In this document: positions 26,846 to 36,190 of the stretch, piece by piece
How positions within the stretch are numbered: position 1 is the first letter of the stretch
Layout: the number at the start of each line of letters is the position of its first letter
Program-made: the position numbers and the translations under genes
Assembly (NCBI GenBank): GCA_002255575.1
Contig: NCAT01000008.1
Location: 1-64,000 of the forward strand
DNA: 64,000 bases
From: Acidocella sp. 20-57-95
GTDB lineage: Bacteria > Pseudomonadota > Alphaproteobacteria > Acetobacterales > Acetobacteraceae
Direction: 5' to 3'
Notes under the pieces: model-generated
What the model was told of the DNA's origin: nothing
Database searches by the model: none
What the model saw: the letters and a program-made list of their open reading frames with translations, nothing else

Positions 26846-28348
26846 CTAAACCTTTTTAATGAGAGGTACAATCGCTGCAGCCACGATGAAGGCAAGCATG
26901 ATGGCTGTAAATGCGTCGGCATATGCGAGTGTTTCAGCCTGAACGTAAACGAGCTGCCAGATTATTTTTGTAAAAGCATGTGAGTTTGTTAAAAGTAAAT
27001 CAAAATTATGGCTCACGCTGCCGGTAATCTTCGGGATCAGTTCAGAGACTGGCTCCCGATTTTCGGTCAAATTTCCGGTTAGTATTCTAAAATGAAAGTG
27101 GGTGCGGTCATTTAGAATCGTTCCCGTTACTGCGATGCCCACCGCGCCACCTAGGTTTCGCATCATATTGAATAGGCCGCTGGCATATTTAAGACGCTCG
27201 GCGCGGAGACTACCGAGGCCAATGGTGACGGAGGGTGCTACACAAAAAATTAGGGGCAATCCACGCAGTACCTGCGGCCAGAAAAAATTTTGGGTGGTCC
27301 ATTCACTTGTTATCAATGTAAAGCTCCACATTGAAACAGCAAAGGCTAGAAGCCCGCACATCAGAATCCAACGTAATTGGTAGCGGCGTGCCAGCACGAC
27401 ATAAATCGGCAGGGTGATCAGCGACGAGACCCCGGATGGAAAGAGTGCGATCCCTGTCTGCCAAGCGGAGAATCCTTGGACATAATTGAGAAATAGTGGT
27501 GTTAGGTAGGTCGAGGAAAAAATCCCGATACCAACGATGAATGATAAAATGCAGCCGATCAAAAAATTTCGGTCTTTTAGGGCGCGAAAATCCATAATTG
27601 GATTTTCGATCATGAGGCTGCGAATGATAAAAACGGCTAACGAAATGAATGAGATATAGGCACAGCTTGTAATTGTATCATCGGAGAACCAGTCCCAGCG
27701 TGCCCCTTCTTCCAGCAGGTACTCAAGTGAACCAAGCCCGACCGCCATAAGTATGATGCCGATATAATCAGCGCCGCGCAGCAGTGTGAGGTCAGGTCTA
27801 TCAACATCGACCCATTTGATTGTCAATAAAGCAATGAGTGTGCCAGGTACTAAATTTATATAAAACAACCAGTGCCAATTGAATGTGTCTGTGATGTAGC
27901 CGCCCAAGATGGGGCCCAGCGTTGGCGCCAGAAACGACAAGGCGCCAATGATCGCGGCTGGTATAACCTGTTTAGAGCCAGGGAAATAGATAAAAGCTGA
28001 TGTTAGGACCACTGGGATCATAGATGCGCCAAGTAACCCTTGCATGGCACGAAATATGATCATGGAGTTTATACTCCACGCGAACCCGCACATTATGCTA
28101 CTTGCGGTAAAGCCTAAAGCTGATCCGGCAAAAAGCCAGCGCGTTGATAATAGGCGTGTTAGCCACCCGGAAAGTGGAATGACAATGATCTCGGCAATCA
28201 GGTACGCGGTTTGCACCCAGTTTATCTCATCTTGAGTGGCTGATAACCCGCCGGCGATGTCGCGCAACGACGAGGCAACAATTTGAATATCGAGCAGCGC
28301 CAGAAACATGCCAACGCACATCACTGCAAACGGTAAAATGCGTTTCAT
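26846..28348 (-). CDS. DHA2-family multidrug MFS transporter, EmrB-like
   Basis: 500 residues and about 14 membrane segments. It begins MKRILPFAVMCVGMFLALLD, the usual EmrB/QacA start with the membrane-embedded acidic residue, and has motif C-like LAPTLGPILGGYITDTF. WYTATDF-type substitutions are absent from the visible loops. It pairs with the overlapping upstream membrane-fusion protein (4-nt overlap) and should export drugs or metabolites across the envelope with an outer-membrane channel encoded elsewhere. The substrate is unknown. Confidence 0.92.
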   Translation of the reverse strand: MKRILPFAVMCVGMFLALLDIQIVASSLRDIAGGLSATQDEINWVQTAYLIAEIIVIPLSGWLTRLLSTRWLFAGSALGFTASSIMCGFAWSINSMIIFRAMQGLLGASMIPVVLTSAFIYFPGSKQVIPAAIIGALSFLAPTLGPILGGYITDTFNWHWLFYINLVPGTLIALLTIKWVDVDRPDLTLLRGADYIGIILMAVGLGSLEYLLEEGARWDWFSDDTITSCAYISFISLAVFIIRSLMIENPIMDFRALKDRNFLIGCILSFIVGIGIFSSTYLTPLFLNYVQGFSAWQTGIALFPSGVSSLITLPIYVVLARRYQLRWILMCGLLAFAVSMWSFTLITSEWTTQNFFWPQVLRGLPLIFCVAPSVTIGLGSLRAERLKYASGLFNMMRNLGGAVGIAVTGTILNDRTHFHFRILTGNLTENREPVSELIPKITGSVSHNFDLLLTNSHAFTKIIWQLVYVQAETLAYADAFTAIMLAFIVAAAIVPLIKKV

Positions 28349-29412
28349 TTTGTGTCGATGGAAGCGGTAACCGAGAGACCGGGCCGAAGAATACCTAACC
28401 GATCGGCATCGCTGTCGAGCTTGATACGGACCGGCACACGTTGCACCACTTTGGTAAAGTTACCGGTCGCATTTTCGGCAGGTAAAATACTGAATACCTC
28501 TCCGCTTGCCGGCGCAATGCTGGCGACTTGGCCTTTAATTACTTTGTTGGGCAAGATATCGGCGGTGATCGTCACGTCCTGGCCCGGCCTAATCCGTGCT
28601 AGTTGATCTTCTTTGAAGTTTGCATCGACCCAGAGGCCGGCGGCGGGCACGATGGTGAGGAGCTGCCCGCCTTGAACGGCGTAACCGCCTAAATGGGCGC
28701 TGCGGTTGCCGACCACACCATCGATTGGGGCGCGGATTTCGGTGTAACCTTCATTTAAGGTTGCGGTTGCTAAATCTGCTTGAGCGGCCGCGAGGGCTGC
28801 CTCGGCTTCAAGCTTCCGGGTATCAATCACGCTAAGTTCAGCTTGCGCAGCCAGCAATGCGGCGTGAGCTTTGGCTTCAGCAGCTTGCGCTTGGGCAAGC
28901 GCAGCATCCGCTTCTTGGCTGGCTTCCAATGAAGCTGCTTTCGAAGCTAAAAGTCGTCGGTAACGGGCTTGGTTAAACCCTGCCAACTGGCTTTGGGCGG
29001 CTGTCGATACGACATCAGCCTGAGCCTCGTTGATCAAGCTCAATTGTAGGGTACGGGTGGCATCAATATTGCTCAAGCTCGCCTGTGCGCTGGCGACGGC
29101 AGCCTTTGCCTTGGCAAGGCGAGCCTGATAATCACGGTCATCAATTTGTACCAGCAGATCACCTGCATGCACCGCTTGATTGTCGGAAACTGCCACGGCC
29201 GTGATCAGCCCGCTCACCCTTGAAACTAAATCCGTTACGTTGCCGCCGACATAGGCGTCTTCGGTGCTTTCAATATAGCGTCCCACGAATAGCCATCGTA
29301 AACCGAGCCCGAGTGCGAAAATAACCGCTAGGCATAATAAGGCGAAGGTCAGCTTTCTATTTTTGCTGCGCTTCTCATTTTCGGAGGTCTGGTTGTTCGG
29401 GGTATTGCTCAT
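28345..29412 (-). CDS. HlyD/EmrA-family membrane fusion protein
   Basis: About 355 residues from the ATG at 29412. An earlier ATG at 29430 lacks a ribosome-binding site. One N-terminal membrane segment (KLTFALLCLAVIFALGLGLR) is followed by the biotinyl-lipoyl half-motifs (VSGLITAVAVSDNQAVHAGD and EIRAPIDGVVGNRSAHLGGY) flanking a long Ala-rich coiled-coil hairpin (about 100-215). The C-terminal beta-barrel region is typical. It bridges the EmrB-like pump to an outer-membrane factor. Confidence 0.9.
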   Translation of the reverse strand: MSNTPNNQTSENEKRSKNRKLTFALLCLAVIFALGLGLRWLFVGRYIESTEDAYVGGNVTDLVSRVSGLITAVAVSDNQAVHAGDLLVQIDDRDYQARLAKAKAAVASAQASLSNIDATRTLQLSLINEAQADVVSTAAQSQLAGFNQARYRRLLASKAASLEASQEADAALAQAQAAEAKAHAALLAAQAELSVIDTRKLEAEAALAAAQADLATATLNEGYTEIRAPIDGVVGNRSAHLGGYAVQGGQLLTIVPAAGLWVDANFKEDQLARIRPGQDVTITADILPNKVIKGQVASIAPASGEVFSILPAENATGNFTKVVQRVPVRIKLDSDADRLGILRPGLSVTASIDTK

Positions 29413-29809
29413 CGCGGCACTTTCACCCATTACGTCAAGCTATTGAAAAAATTGTATATTTTCGCATTTCTAAGCCCAGCCGGGCGGCTTTATTGCGGAC
29501 TGATATATGCTTGAAACCGTCGCGAAATCAAAGACCATTAAAGTGCCCCCCAGTATCAGCCGTTTTATCTGACGTGCGCCACGGCTTTGTTGCAAACTGT
29601 TTGACGTTTCAGATAATAATGTTACGATTATGTCAACGGGGTAAAACCGGAAAAATTAAATTTGGTTTGAGTTTTAGGCTTTAACCGACGCCTGGGACGA
29701 AAATCGATTCATGGAGGGAGCATGTCGTCACCAATATCGTACGGTTGGTAATCTCTCCGCGCGCCCATCGCTGGCCTTGGCAATTCCAAAAATACTGAGG
29801 ATAGAAAGT

Positions 29810-31621
29810 ATGAATCAAAAACTACTCATAACCTTGCTGCGCGATTTTTTTGAAATTGAAGACCCAGCATTCCTTGAAACTGTAAGCGGACAATTGGCCT
29901 TGGTTGAACTGCCGGCCGGGGCGGCATTGTTTCGCCAGGGAGATGCGAGCGCCGATGTATATTTCCTGCTGCACGGCCGGTTGCGTTCGCTGGTTACTGA
30001 TTCCAGGGGGAGGATGGTTCCTGCTGGCGAGATCATCCCAGGTGAAACGATCGGTGAGCTGGCGTTTTTAAGTGATGCACCGCGTGATTCGACGATTGTT
30101 GCGCTGCGCAACAGCACGTTAATTCGCATGACATGCGCACAGTTTGAGCAGACATTGAAAGAGCGTCCACAAGTCGCGATATCAGTTATGCGAAATATGG
30201 TCGCGCGTGCTAACCAGGCACAGAATGCGCGGCAATTGCCTGCGCCGCCCATTACTATCTGCATCATTCCCATAACAGATAATGTTGATGCGCTAGATTT
30301 TGCCCAGCAATTTTATAAGACCCGGCGGGAGATGGGTGATAATGTGGTATTGCTGTCAGCGCATGATCCGGTTGGAACCCGTTCAACGGTTGCGGATATC
30401 GAAGAGAACCCCGAGAAAAAACAATGCTTTTTCATTGTCGTGGCTGAGCAAGATGTTACGGATTGGTCCCGTACCTGTATAGAGTTAGCAGATGAAATTA
30501 TATTGTTAGCTGATGCGACCGGTTCGCCGGAGATCGCTGACATTGAACATATTTTACCTGAAAGTCAGGAGTTTGCCGCGATTGATCGCACGTTGGTATT
30601 GCTGCACCCACCGCAGACCCGTCACCCATCAGGTACGGCAAGGTGGCTACGCCACCGGCAGTTGAAACGTCATATTCACATACGCCACGACCACCCTGCC
30701 GACATGCGTCGTGTTACACGGTTGCTCACCGGACGTGCGGTTGGCATCGTGCTCTCTGGCGGTGGTGCCAGGGGGCTTGCGCATATTGGGGTGTTAGATG
30801 CGCTGGCGGAAGCTGGGATTGAAATTGATATTATTGGCGGCACGAGCATTGGCTCGGTCATTGGAACGCTATTTGCTGTGGAAGTCCGCGGGACTGCCAT
30901 GCGTGATGCTGCAAAGCGGGCTTTTGTTAGCGGCGGCAACCCAATCGGCGATTATAATCTTCTACCTTTCGTATCAATATCACGTGGCCAGCGCGTTCGT
31001 AAGCTCACTGAGGCCATTATCAGTGAGGCGATCGGCGCTAATGCTGGAATTGAAGATTGTTGGATAAATATGTTCCTCGTCGCCGCTGATTACTCAGCGT
31101 CCAGCGAAGCTGTGTTAGCCCAAGGGCCACTCATAAAATCGGTGCTGGCAAGTTACGCTATTCCCGGCGTGTTACCGCCCATTGTGATTAATCAGCATTT
31201 ACATATTGATGGCGGCACAGTGAATAATTTGCCCATTGATGTGATGGAACGGCAAGGTGCAAGGTCTATTATTGCTGTGGATGTTTTGTCTGACACTGTC
31301 TATACTTACGATTATGATTGGGTGCCCTCGCAAAAAACGTTATTAATGTATCGGCTGGGTCGGCTGTTTGGGCGTCGGCCCAAGCATCGTGTGCCCAGTA
31401 TTACCGAGATTATGCTAAAATCAAGTTTCATCAATGCAATCGTTCGGCAGCGTGATTTACGTCGGCGTGCTGACTTAAACATCGCTCCCATATTATCGCG
31501 GATACGGTTTTTGGATTGGAAAAAGCTTGACGTTGCAATTGAGGGCGGCATGGAAACCACGAGGAGTCAAATTATTGCGTTAGATCCAAATATGCGTGCA
31601 CGGTTGCAGGGCAAGGTATAG
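29810..31621 (+). CDS. Patatin-like phospholipase with cyclic-nucleotide-binding domain (NTE type)
   Basis: About 603 residues from the ATG at 29810 (preceded by gaggatagaaag); an upstream in-frame start at 29711 adds non-conserved residues. Residues about 10-135 form a cNMP-binding domain (ELPAGAALFRQGDASADVYF, GETIGELAFLSDAPRDS). A Rossmann-like middle section follows. The C-terminal patatin domain (about 310-500) has the oxyanion motif GGGARG, the nucleophile elbow GTSIG and the catalytic Asp in DGGTVNNLP. The family hydrolyses (lyso)phospholipids at the membrane. It is monocistronic, with no obvious link to its neighbours. Confidence 0.93.
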   Translation: MNQKLLITLLRDFFEIEDPAFLETVSGQLALVELPAGAALFRQGDASADVYFLLHGRLRSLVTDSRGRMVPAGEIIPGETIGELAFLSDAPRDSTIVALRNSTLIRMTCAQFEQTLKERPQVAISVMRNMVARANQAQNARQLPAPPITICIIPITDNVDALDFAQQFYKTRREMGDNVVLLSAHDPVGTRSTVADIEENPEKKQCFFIVVAEQDVTDWSRTCIELADEIILLADATGSPEIADIEHILPESQEFAAIDRTLVLLHPPQTRHPSGTARWLRHRQLKRHIHIRHDHPADMRRVTRLLTGRAVGIVLSGGGARGLAHIGVLDALAEAGIEIDIIGGTSIGSVIGTLFAVEVRGTAMRDAAKRAFVSGGNPIGDYNLLPFVSISRGQRVRKLTEAIISEAIGANAGIEDCWINMFLVAADYSASSEAVLAQGPLIKSVLASYAIPGVLPPIVINQHLHIDGGTVNNLPIDVMERQGARSIIAVDVLSDTVYTYDYDWVPSQKTLLMYRLGRLFGRRPKHRVPSITEIMLKSSFINAIVRQRDLRRRADLNIAPILSRIRFLDWKKLDVAIEGGMETTRSQIIALDPNMRARLQGKV

Positions 31622-32118
31622 CGCCTAGCGATAAGAAAATATAATCGATTATGAAGAAGCGTTCGTTGGGGAAAATTCAGATTTTGGGATTTTGTCATTG
31701 TTAAAAGAAAGATTTTATCGAACAGGCTGCCTGCGTTAAACATACTGATAAAATTTTGCTCGGATGGTTCAATGATCTTTATGTGAGCCACTGAACAGCG
31801 GTTGCTGGCTGCAGTCTGATGTTCGCATTCCTCGATCAGTTCATTCGAGCCGGCGATATATCGATTGCCCCGGCTTTTCGCAGGCCCTGAGTTTTCCATA
31901 AACAGTTCACTGGAATTCTCCAGCAGTCATGTAAACATTGTTTCCAAATTACAAAGATTTTCTGTGGGAAATTAACGCTACGAAGTTGTGAGCCACTACT
32001 GCCCTAAAAACATCGTTGGATCATATTGTCAAAACGTCAGTTCGGGGGGGGCTTCGCGTTCCGATGTATGGTGATCGTAGCCCCAGGTCTTAAATGACTG
32101 GCTTAAGCGGCGTGTTGT
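31622..32118. other. Intergenic region, no gene recognised
   Basis: About 500 AT-rich nt between convergent genes. A minus-strand open frame (31567-31899) overlaps the end of the patatin gene and has no domain or codon-usage support. A run of eight G (32044-32051) is present but is not positioned at any start codon. Confidence 0.5.
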
Positions 32119-32886
32119 TTAATCCTTTGCATGGAGGATTTCTAAGTCGGGTAAGCCCCAGCATTCGGCTCCCATGTCTTTGGCCATGATTGCCAAGCCT
32201 TCGGTTTCAATTTCTCCCACCGCAGCGCCACGCAACGGGTGTGGATCGCGCACCCAAGGGCTGCGGCCACCATAGAAAAAAGGCGGAAATACCAAACCAT
32301 CACGATGCAAGTCAGCTTTCACCAGCAACAAGGTGCCGCCAACACTCTCCAGCCGGACCAGCCCTTGGCCCCGCAAGTCGCTTAAATGTTGGCGGCCGCG
32401 GGCGGTCCAGGCGTTGCGGTCAAAACTGTCACCGCCTGGTTCTGTCACACAATTGGGCTGCACAATATCGCGCCGGACGGCCAGCAATTGCTCGATAATA
32501 TCTGCTGGGTAATCAACCACATCAGCATCCAGCCATAGTACCCAATCTTGGTTACGCAAGGCGTTGAACAGCAGATGGTTACGCGCGCGCGCCAAAACAG
32601 CCCGGCGTGCCGGCTGTAGCCCAGCAGTCCAGCGGGGCACACCGGGGGGAATCGTAAAACCAAACGAGCGATGGCAAAGCGTAGCTTTGCTAAAATCGAT
32701 AAATCCTTGAGCAAGGCGCAGCTTTAATTGGGCGGCGGTGTCATCGGTACTATCACCTTCCAAAATGCCCAGGCTTAATAAATGATGCGGATAGGTCAGC
32801 CGTGCTAAACCCGCGAAATAGCGATCCAAATACCGGCTGGTTGATTTCATGGGCGTTAGGACGAGCAATGTGGGTGACGTGGTCAT
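32119..32886 (-). CDS. Anp1/Mnn9-like (GT62-type) glycosyltransferase
   Basis: 255 residues. The core LARARNHLLFNALRNQDWVL with WLDADVVDYPADIIEQLLA and VQPNC closely follows the fungal Anp1/Mnn9/Van1 mannan polymerase family (GT62), including the DxD metal-sugar motif (DAD). There is no membrane anchor or signal, so the enzyme should be cytoplasmic, unlike the Golgi-anchored fungal proteins. GAGG precedes the ATG. It is divergent from a Mnn1-like gene across 264 nt. Donor and acceptor are unknown; a role in decorating the small S74 proteins nearby or a surface glycan is inferred. Confidence 0.78.
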   Translation of the reverse strand: MTTSPTLLVLTPMKSTSRYLDRYFAGLARLTYPHHLLSLGILEGDSTDDTAAQLKLRLAQGFIDFSKATLCHRSFGFTIPPGVPRWTAGLQPARRAVLARARNHLLFNALRNQDWVLWLDADVVDYPADIIEQLLAVRRDIVQPNCVTEPGGDSFDRNAWTARGRQHLSDLRGQGLVRLESVGGTLLLVKADLHRDGLVFPPFFYGGRSPWVRDPHPLRGAAVGEIETEGLAIMAKDMGAECWGLPDLEILHAKD

Positions 32887-33150
32887 TGGCGCCTCTACAA
32901 CATATTACAGCTGTCTTTATGGCCGCGATCATTGAATATGTCAGCCCGAGACAGGGCGAAGAGGCAAAAATGCTTAGCGCGTGTTTTTGGACGTTCGCTA
33001 TAATACGGGCCCGGAGTCTGATTGATCGTCGTGGATGTCACGGGGGTTCTTTGGTTGGATTTGGCGGCCCATCAATTTTCTGACTATTATATTTAATGAA
33101 TTGTGATGAAAACCTATCCGATATAGCGGCATTTCGGTAGATTTGATGAA
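32887..33150. promoter_or_regulatory. Divergent promoter region of the glycosyltransferase cluster
   Basis: 264 nt between two divergently oriented glycosyltransferase genes with no coding signal. It should hold both promoters. An 18-nt element near its right end (33108-33125) recurs ahead of the pqqD-like gene and is listed separately. Confidence 0.4.
33108..33125 (+). promoter_or_regulatory. Shared upstream element, copy 1
   Basis: gaaaacctatccgatata lies 25 nt ahead of the Mnn1-like ATG. It matches 16 of 18 positions with 35893-35910 upstream of the pqqD-like gene, including an exact tatccgatata. It may be a promoter or activator element shared by two transcription units of this cluster. 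No sigma-factor consensus fits well. Confidence 0.35.
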
Positions 33151-34674
33151 ATGAATCAAACTTTATCGGCGGTGTTTGCGCGCGCCTTGGAAAATACTTC
33201 AGCCTATCCGTTTGGACGGTTTGAAGGGCGTGGCATTGTCATTTGTGCTGGCGGACCGCGTTATTTTATCTGTGCTTACGTGCTGTTGCACGTGCTGCGG
33301 GACGCGCTGGGCTGCACCCTGCCAGTGCAAATTTGGCATATAGGGACGAGCGAACTAAGCCCGGCGATGAAAAGCCTGCTGGCGGGGCTTGGGGCTGAGA
33401 TTGTTGATGCGCAGCCCTTGCTGGACCGCTACCCAGCCAATATTCGCAACGGTTGGGCGCTAAAACCATTTGCGGTGACGCACGCGCGCTTTGCAGAGGT
33501 TTTGAGCCTGGACGCAGATGCCTTGCCACTGACCGATCCGCAGATTGTATTTGAGTGGCCGGAATATAAGGAGCATGGCGCCCTATTTTGGCCGGACCTG
33601 GTCGATCTGGCGGCGGAAAACCCGGTTTGGGCGGCGGTGGGATTACCGGCACGCCGCGAGATTTCTTTTGAAACTGGGCAGTTCGTTGTCGATAAGCAGC
33701 GTTGTTGGGCAGCACTTAACCTGACGATTGCTTTGAACAGCGAAAGCGAGCGGCTTTACCAAATGATCTATGGCGAAAAAGACAGTTTTCTGCTGGCATT
33801 TCTGTTGTATGATCAGCTATTTCACCGCATTGGCCACCGGCCGTTGAATTTTGACTCGGATTTGCTGCAATTAACCCCAAGCGGGACGCCGTTTATTCAC
33901 CACCGCACATTCTCGAAATTTTCATTTACCGGGCCTAATCGGCCGGTATTTGGCGACGCCCTGACCCCGGCAGTTGAAGGCGCCTTGCAGGACCTCCGCG
34001 CTAACTGGACAGGAATTGTTTTTCATCCGCCTTTCATGAGCCCCGCCGCGCAGCGCATGGCGGATCAACTGGCTGAGTGCGGGTTTATTTATCAAACATC
34101 CGGGGCTGGTGCGCGGCGCTTGATTTTGGAGCGAAATTTTCAGGTTGGAACGGGCCGGGCGGAGTATGAGCAGCATTGGGCGGTGATTGAACAGCCGGAG
34201 GGCCTCGTATTGCAGTTTTTTTCGGCGACGCGCCTTGCCATCGAATTACACCCGCAGGGGGATGGGTCCTGGTATGGTGCTACCTCATCGGCTTTGGCAT
34301 TCTCGGCAAGGTTGATCCCAGAGCACGCTTGGCAAACCATTCCGTTTGCGGGGGCGTGCAGGGTTAGTTACCCGGCGGCAGCGTGGCTGATTGAATTATG
34401 CGCGGCGGTGAATTTAAACTTGGATGCCGATGCCACAGACATTGAAGCCTTGCAGGCGGCACTTCATTTAATAAACCGGACGCATGATGATTTACCTGAG
34501 GCATTGGCGGATTATTTGAGCCGAGAAACGGGCATTAGTCCTGCCTGGCGAAGCGCGCTGGCCAAGATGCTCCCGAATTTAACTGCGGCGCGGGATGCAC
34601 AGCGCCAACGCACACAAAGATCGGCCGCACCGATGGATTTGTTGCGCCCTGGTTTTTATGATCGCGATTTATGA
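33151..34674 (+). CDS. Mnn1-like (GT71-type) putative mannosyltransferase
   Basis: 507 residues. The first about 230 residues resemble the fungal alpha-1,3-mannosyltransferase family (Mannosyl_trans3, GT71): GIVICAGGPRYFICAYVLLH, VQIWHIGTSELSPAMK, NGWALKPFAVTHARFAEVLS and LDADALPLTDPQIVFE with its DxD. Residues about 330-500 are of unknown function. There is no signal or membrane segment, so a cytoplasmic enzyme is expected. It overlaps the next gene by 4 nt (ATGA). Together with the GT62-like gene it gives two fungal-mannan-type enzymes side by side, which is unusual in a bacterium. Confidence 0.75.
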   Translation: MNQTLSAVFARALENTSAYPFGRFEGRGIVICAGGPRYFICAYVLLHVLRDALGCTLPVQIWHIGTSELSPAMKSLLAGLGAEIVDAQPLLDRYPANIRNGWALKPFAVTHARFAEVLSLDADALPLTDPQIVFEWPEYKEHGALFWPDLVDLAAENPVWAAVGLPARREISFETGQFVVDKQRCWAALNLTIALNSESERLYQMIYGEKDSFLLAFLLYDQLFHRIGHRPLNFDSDLLQLTPSGTPFIHHRTFSKFSFTGPNRPVFGDALTPAVEGALQDLRANWTGIVFHPPFMSPAAQRMADQLAECGFIYQTSGAGARRLILERNFQVGTGRAEYEQHWAVIEQPEGLVLQFFSATRLAIELHPQGDGSWYGATSSALAFSARLIPEHAWQTIPFAGACRVSYPAAAWLIELCAAVNLNLDADATDIEALQAALHLINRTHDDLPEALADYLSRETGISPAWRSALAKMLPNLTAARDAQRQRTQRSAAPMDLLRPGFYDRDL

Positions 34675-35894
34675 CGGCGCAGCAGCCGCGACTGTTATTT
34701 ATCAGCCCCGTTATGCCAGACAGCACTGGCAACGGTCTGGCTATGCGGCAGGCACAGTTCCTTATCGCCTATGCGCGGGATTTTGAGGTCGATCTGGCGG
34801 TGCTTCCCCTGGCTGGGTCGGCTGCGGCGTCGCCTAATTTTGCCGCTAGCCACACGCGGCGTCGGCGGGTGTTCAGCCTCGCCGAACCGGATACGCATTT
34901 TGAGTTGCTAAGCCGGTTGAAGACCCCGGAGGATCGGCTGGCGGCGTTTAAAAATTATGGGCGTCCTAGCATCCTGGCGAGGCTTACACCGGCCGTTCAC
35001 CAGGCGCTGAATGATTGGGTCGTGGGGCAGAACTACCAGTTGGTTCATACCGGGCGTCTCTATCTTATGAGCCTCGGTAGTGTGGTTGACGCCCCGTGGG
35101 TGGTGGATGCCGATGAGGATGATGCCGCGCTGTGGCGACAGCTTGGTTCTGCTGCCCGCCGGGTTGGCAATTGGGTAGAGGCTGGCTGGTCGGACGTTGA
35201 GGCGTGCCATGCAGAACGTCTGGTTGTGGGTGGGCTTTGGAAGGCTGCTCACGTATTCGCCGCAAGCCGGGAAGACGTTGCGCATTTGTCGCCATATTGC
35301 CGCACGACAAGCGTCGTGCCGAACGTAGTGGCGTTACCACGCCATGCGCGAATGAAACTGCGCCCGCGGCTACTATTTGTAGGCACGCTTGGCTACGGGC
35401 CAAACCGCGACGGGCTGGTTTGGTTTATCAAGTATTGCTGGCCCGTAATACATAAAACCAATCCGGACGCGGCGTTGGACGTGGTAGGCGGCGGCGCTGA
35501 TATGGCGTTGCGCCGCTTGATGGGGCGCCCTGGTATTTGTTGGCATGGCTGGCAGCCGCGCCTTTTGCGCTTCTATGCCCGCTCTGCTGTCAGCATCGTT
35601 CCTATACGGCTTGGCGGCGGCTCGCGCATAAAGACACTGGAGGCGGCAGCCTATGGCCGGGTGATTGTGGCAACCAAAAAGGGGGCCACCGGCACCCGGT
35701 TGTGCGCCGGCCGCGATTTCCTGCTGGCCGAGACGCCCCGGCAATTTCATCGTGCCATTTTACGGGCTTTACGAGGAGCTAAGCGCTTCCCCGGCGCGGC
35801 GAGACAGGCTGTTGCGCGGCATCACAATCCGCTTGCCTGGCAGCGGGAGATTTTACGGATTGCCGATGTAATTGCGTTTCGTAAAACGGTATGA
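34671..35894 (+). CDS. Glycosyltransferase family 4
   Basis: 407 residues with a GT-B fold. The N-terminal acceptor domain begins PRLLFISPVMPDSTGNGLAM, and the C-terminal nucleotide-sugar domain includes LLFVGTLGYGPNRDGLVWF and RLGGGSRIKTLEAAAYGRV, where the family E(x7)E motif is reduced, and VATKKGATG. The sugar donor is unknown. Translationally coupled to the Mnn1-like gene (ATGA overlap) and followed after 32 nt by the PqqD-like gene, it likely acts in the same modification pathway. Confidence 0.88.
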   Translation: MTAQQPRLLFISPVMPDSTGNGLAMRQAQFLIAYARDFEVDLAVLPLAGSAAASPNFAASHTRRRRVFSLAEPDTHFELLSRLKTPEDRLAAFKNYGRPSILARLTPAVHQALNDWVVGQNYQLVHTGRLYLMSLGSVVDAPWVVDADEDDAALWRQLGSAARRVGNWVEAGWSDVEACHAERLVVGGLWKAAHVFAASREDVAHLSPYCRTTSVVPNVVALPRHARMKLRPRLLFVGTLGYGPNRDGLVWFIKYCWPVIHKTNPDAALDVVGGGADMALRRLMGRPGICWHGWQPRLLRFYARSAVSIVPIRLGGGSRIKTLEAAAYGRVIVATKKGATGTRLCAGRDFLLAETPRQFHRAILRALRGAKRFPGAARQAVARHHNPLAWQREILRIADVIAFRKTV

Positions 35895-35910
35895 GAACGT
35901 ATCCGATATA
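35893..35910 (+). promoter_or_regulatory. Shared upstream element, copy 2
   Basis: gagaacgtatccgatata overlaps the end of the GT4 gene and lies 16 nt ahead of the PqqD-like start. It matches copy 1 (33108-33125) at 16 of 18 positions. Its presence here suggests an internal promoter or regulator site for the pqqD-hprK-S74 part of the cluster. Confidence 0.35.
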
Positions 35911-35926
35911 AATTGGGAGCTCCGTG

Positions 35927-36190
35927 ATGACAGTGATGGCGCAGGTTGAAGGGTTGGACATTAACGAGGTCCAGGACGGCTACGTGGTGTATCAGCCATC
36001 CCAAGACCGGGTGCATTACCTCAACACGACGGCCGCCGTGATATTTGAATATTGCGATGGGCTGCAAAGTGCTGATGAGATTATTGCACAGGTGGCCTCC
36101 GCTTTTGATGTGCCTGCGGAACGGCAGGGTGAAATTCGGCAATGTTTGGATAACCTTGTGAGAGAAGGTTTGGTTGCGCCGAAGGCATGA
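35927..36190 (+). CDS. PqqD-family peptide-binding protein (RRE)
   Basis: About 87 residues with the winged-helix PqqD fold: VYQPSQDRVHYLNTTAAVIF followed by helical EYCDGLQSADEIIAQVASAF. PqqD-type domains are RiPP recognition elements that hold a leader peptide for modifying enzymes. PqqD proteins beside an HprK-related kinase and an NTP_transf_5 protein form the so-called HPr-rel-A set. There are no other pqq genes, so this is not PQQ synthesis. A gggag site favours ATG 35927 over GTG 35924. It overlaps the kinase gene (ATGA). Confidence 0.85.
   Translation: MTVMAQVEGLDINEVQDGYVVYQPSQDRVHYLNTTAAVIFEYCDGLQSADEIIAQVASAFDVPAERQGEIRQCLDNLVREGLVAPKA

Noticed and set aside
31567..31899. 110-codon minus-strand open frame after the patatin gene
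   Set aside because: It overlaps the patatin coding end, has no domain, and AT-rich composition explains its presence.
32044..32051. Eight-G run as a phase-variation tract
   Set aside because: It lies beyond the 3' end of a gene and near no start codon, so slippage would have no evident effect.
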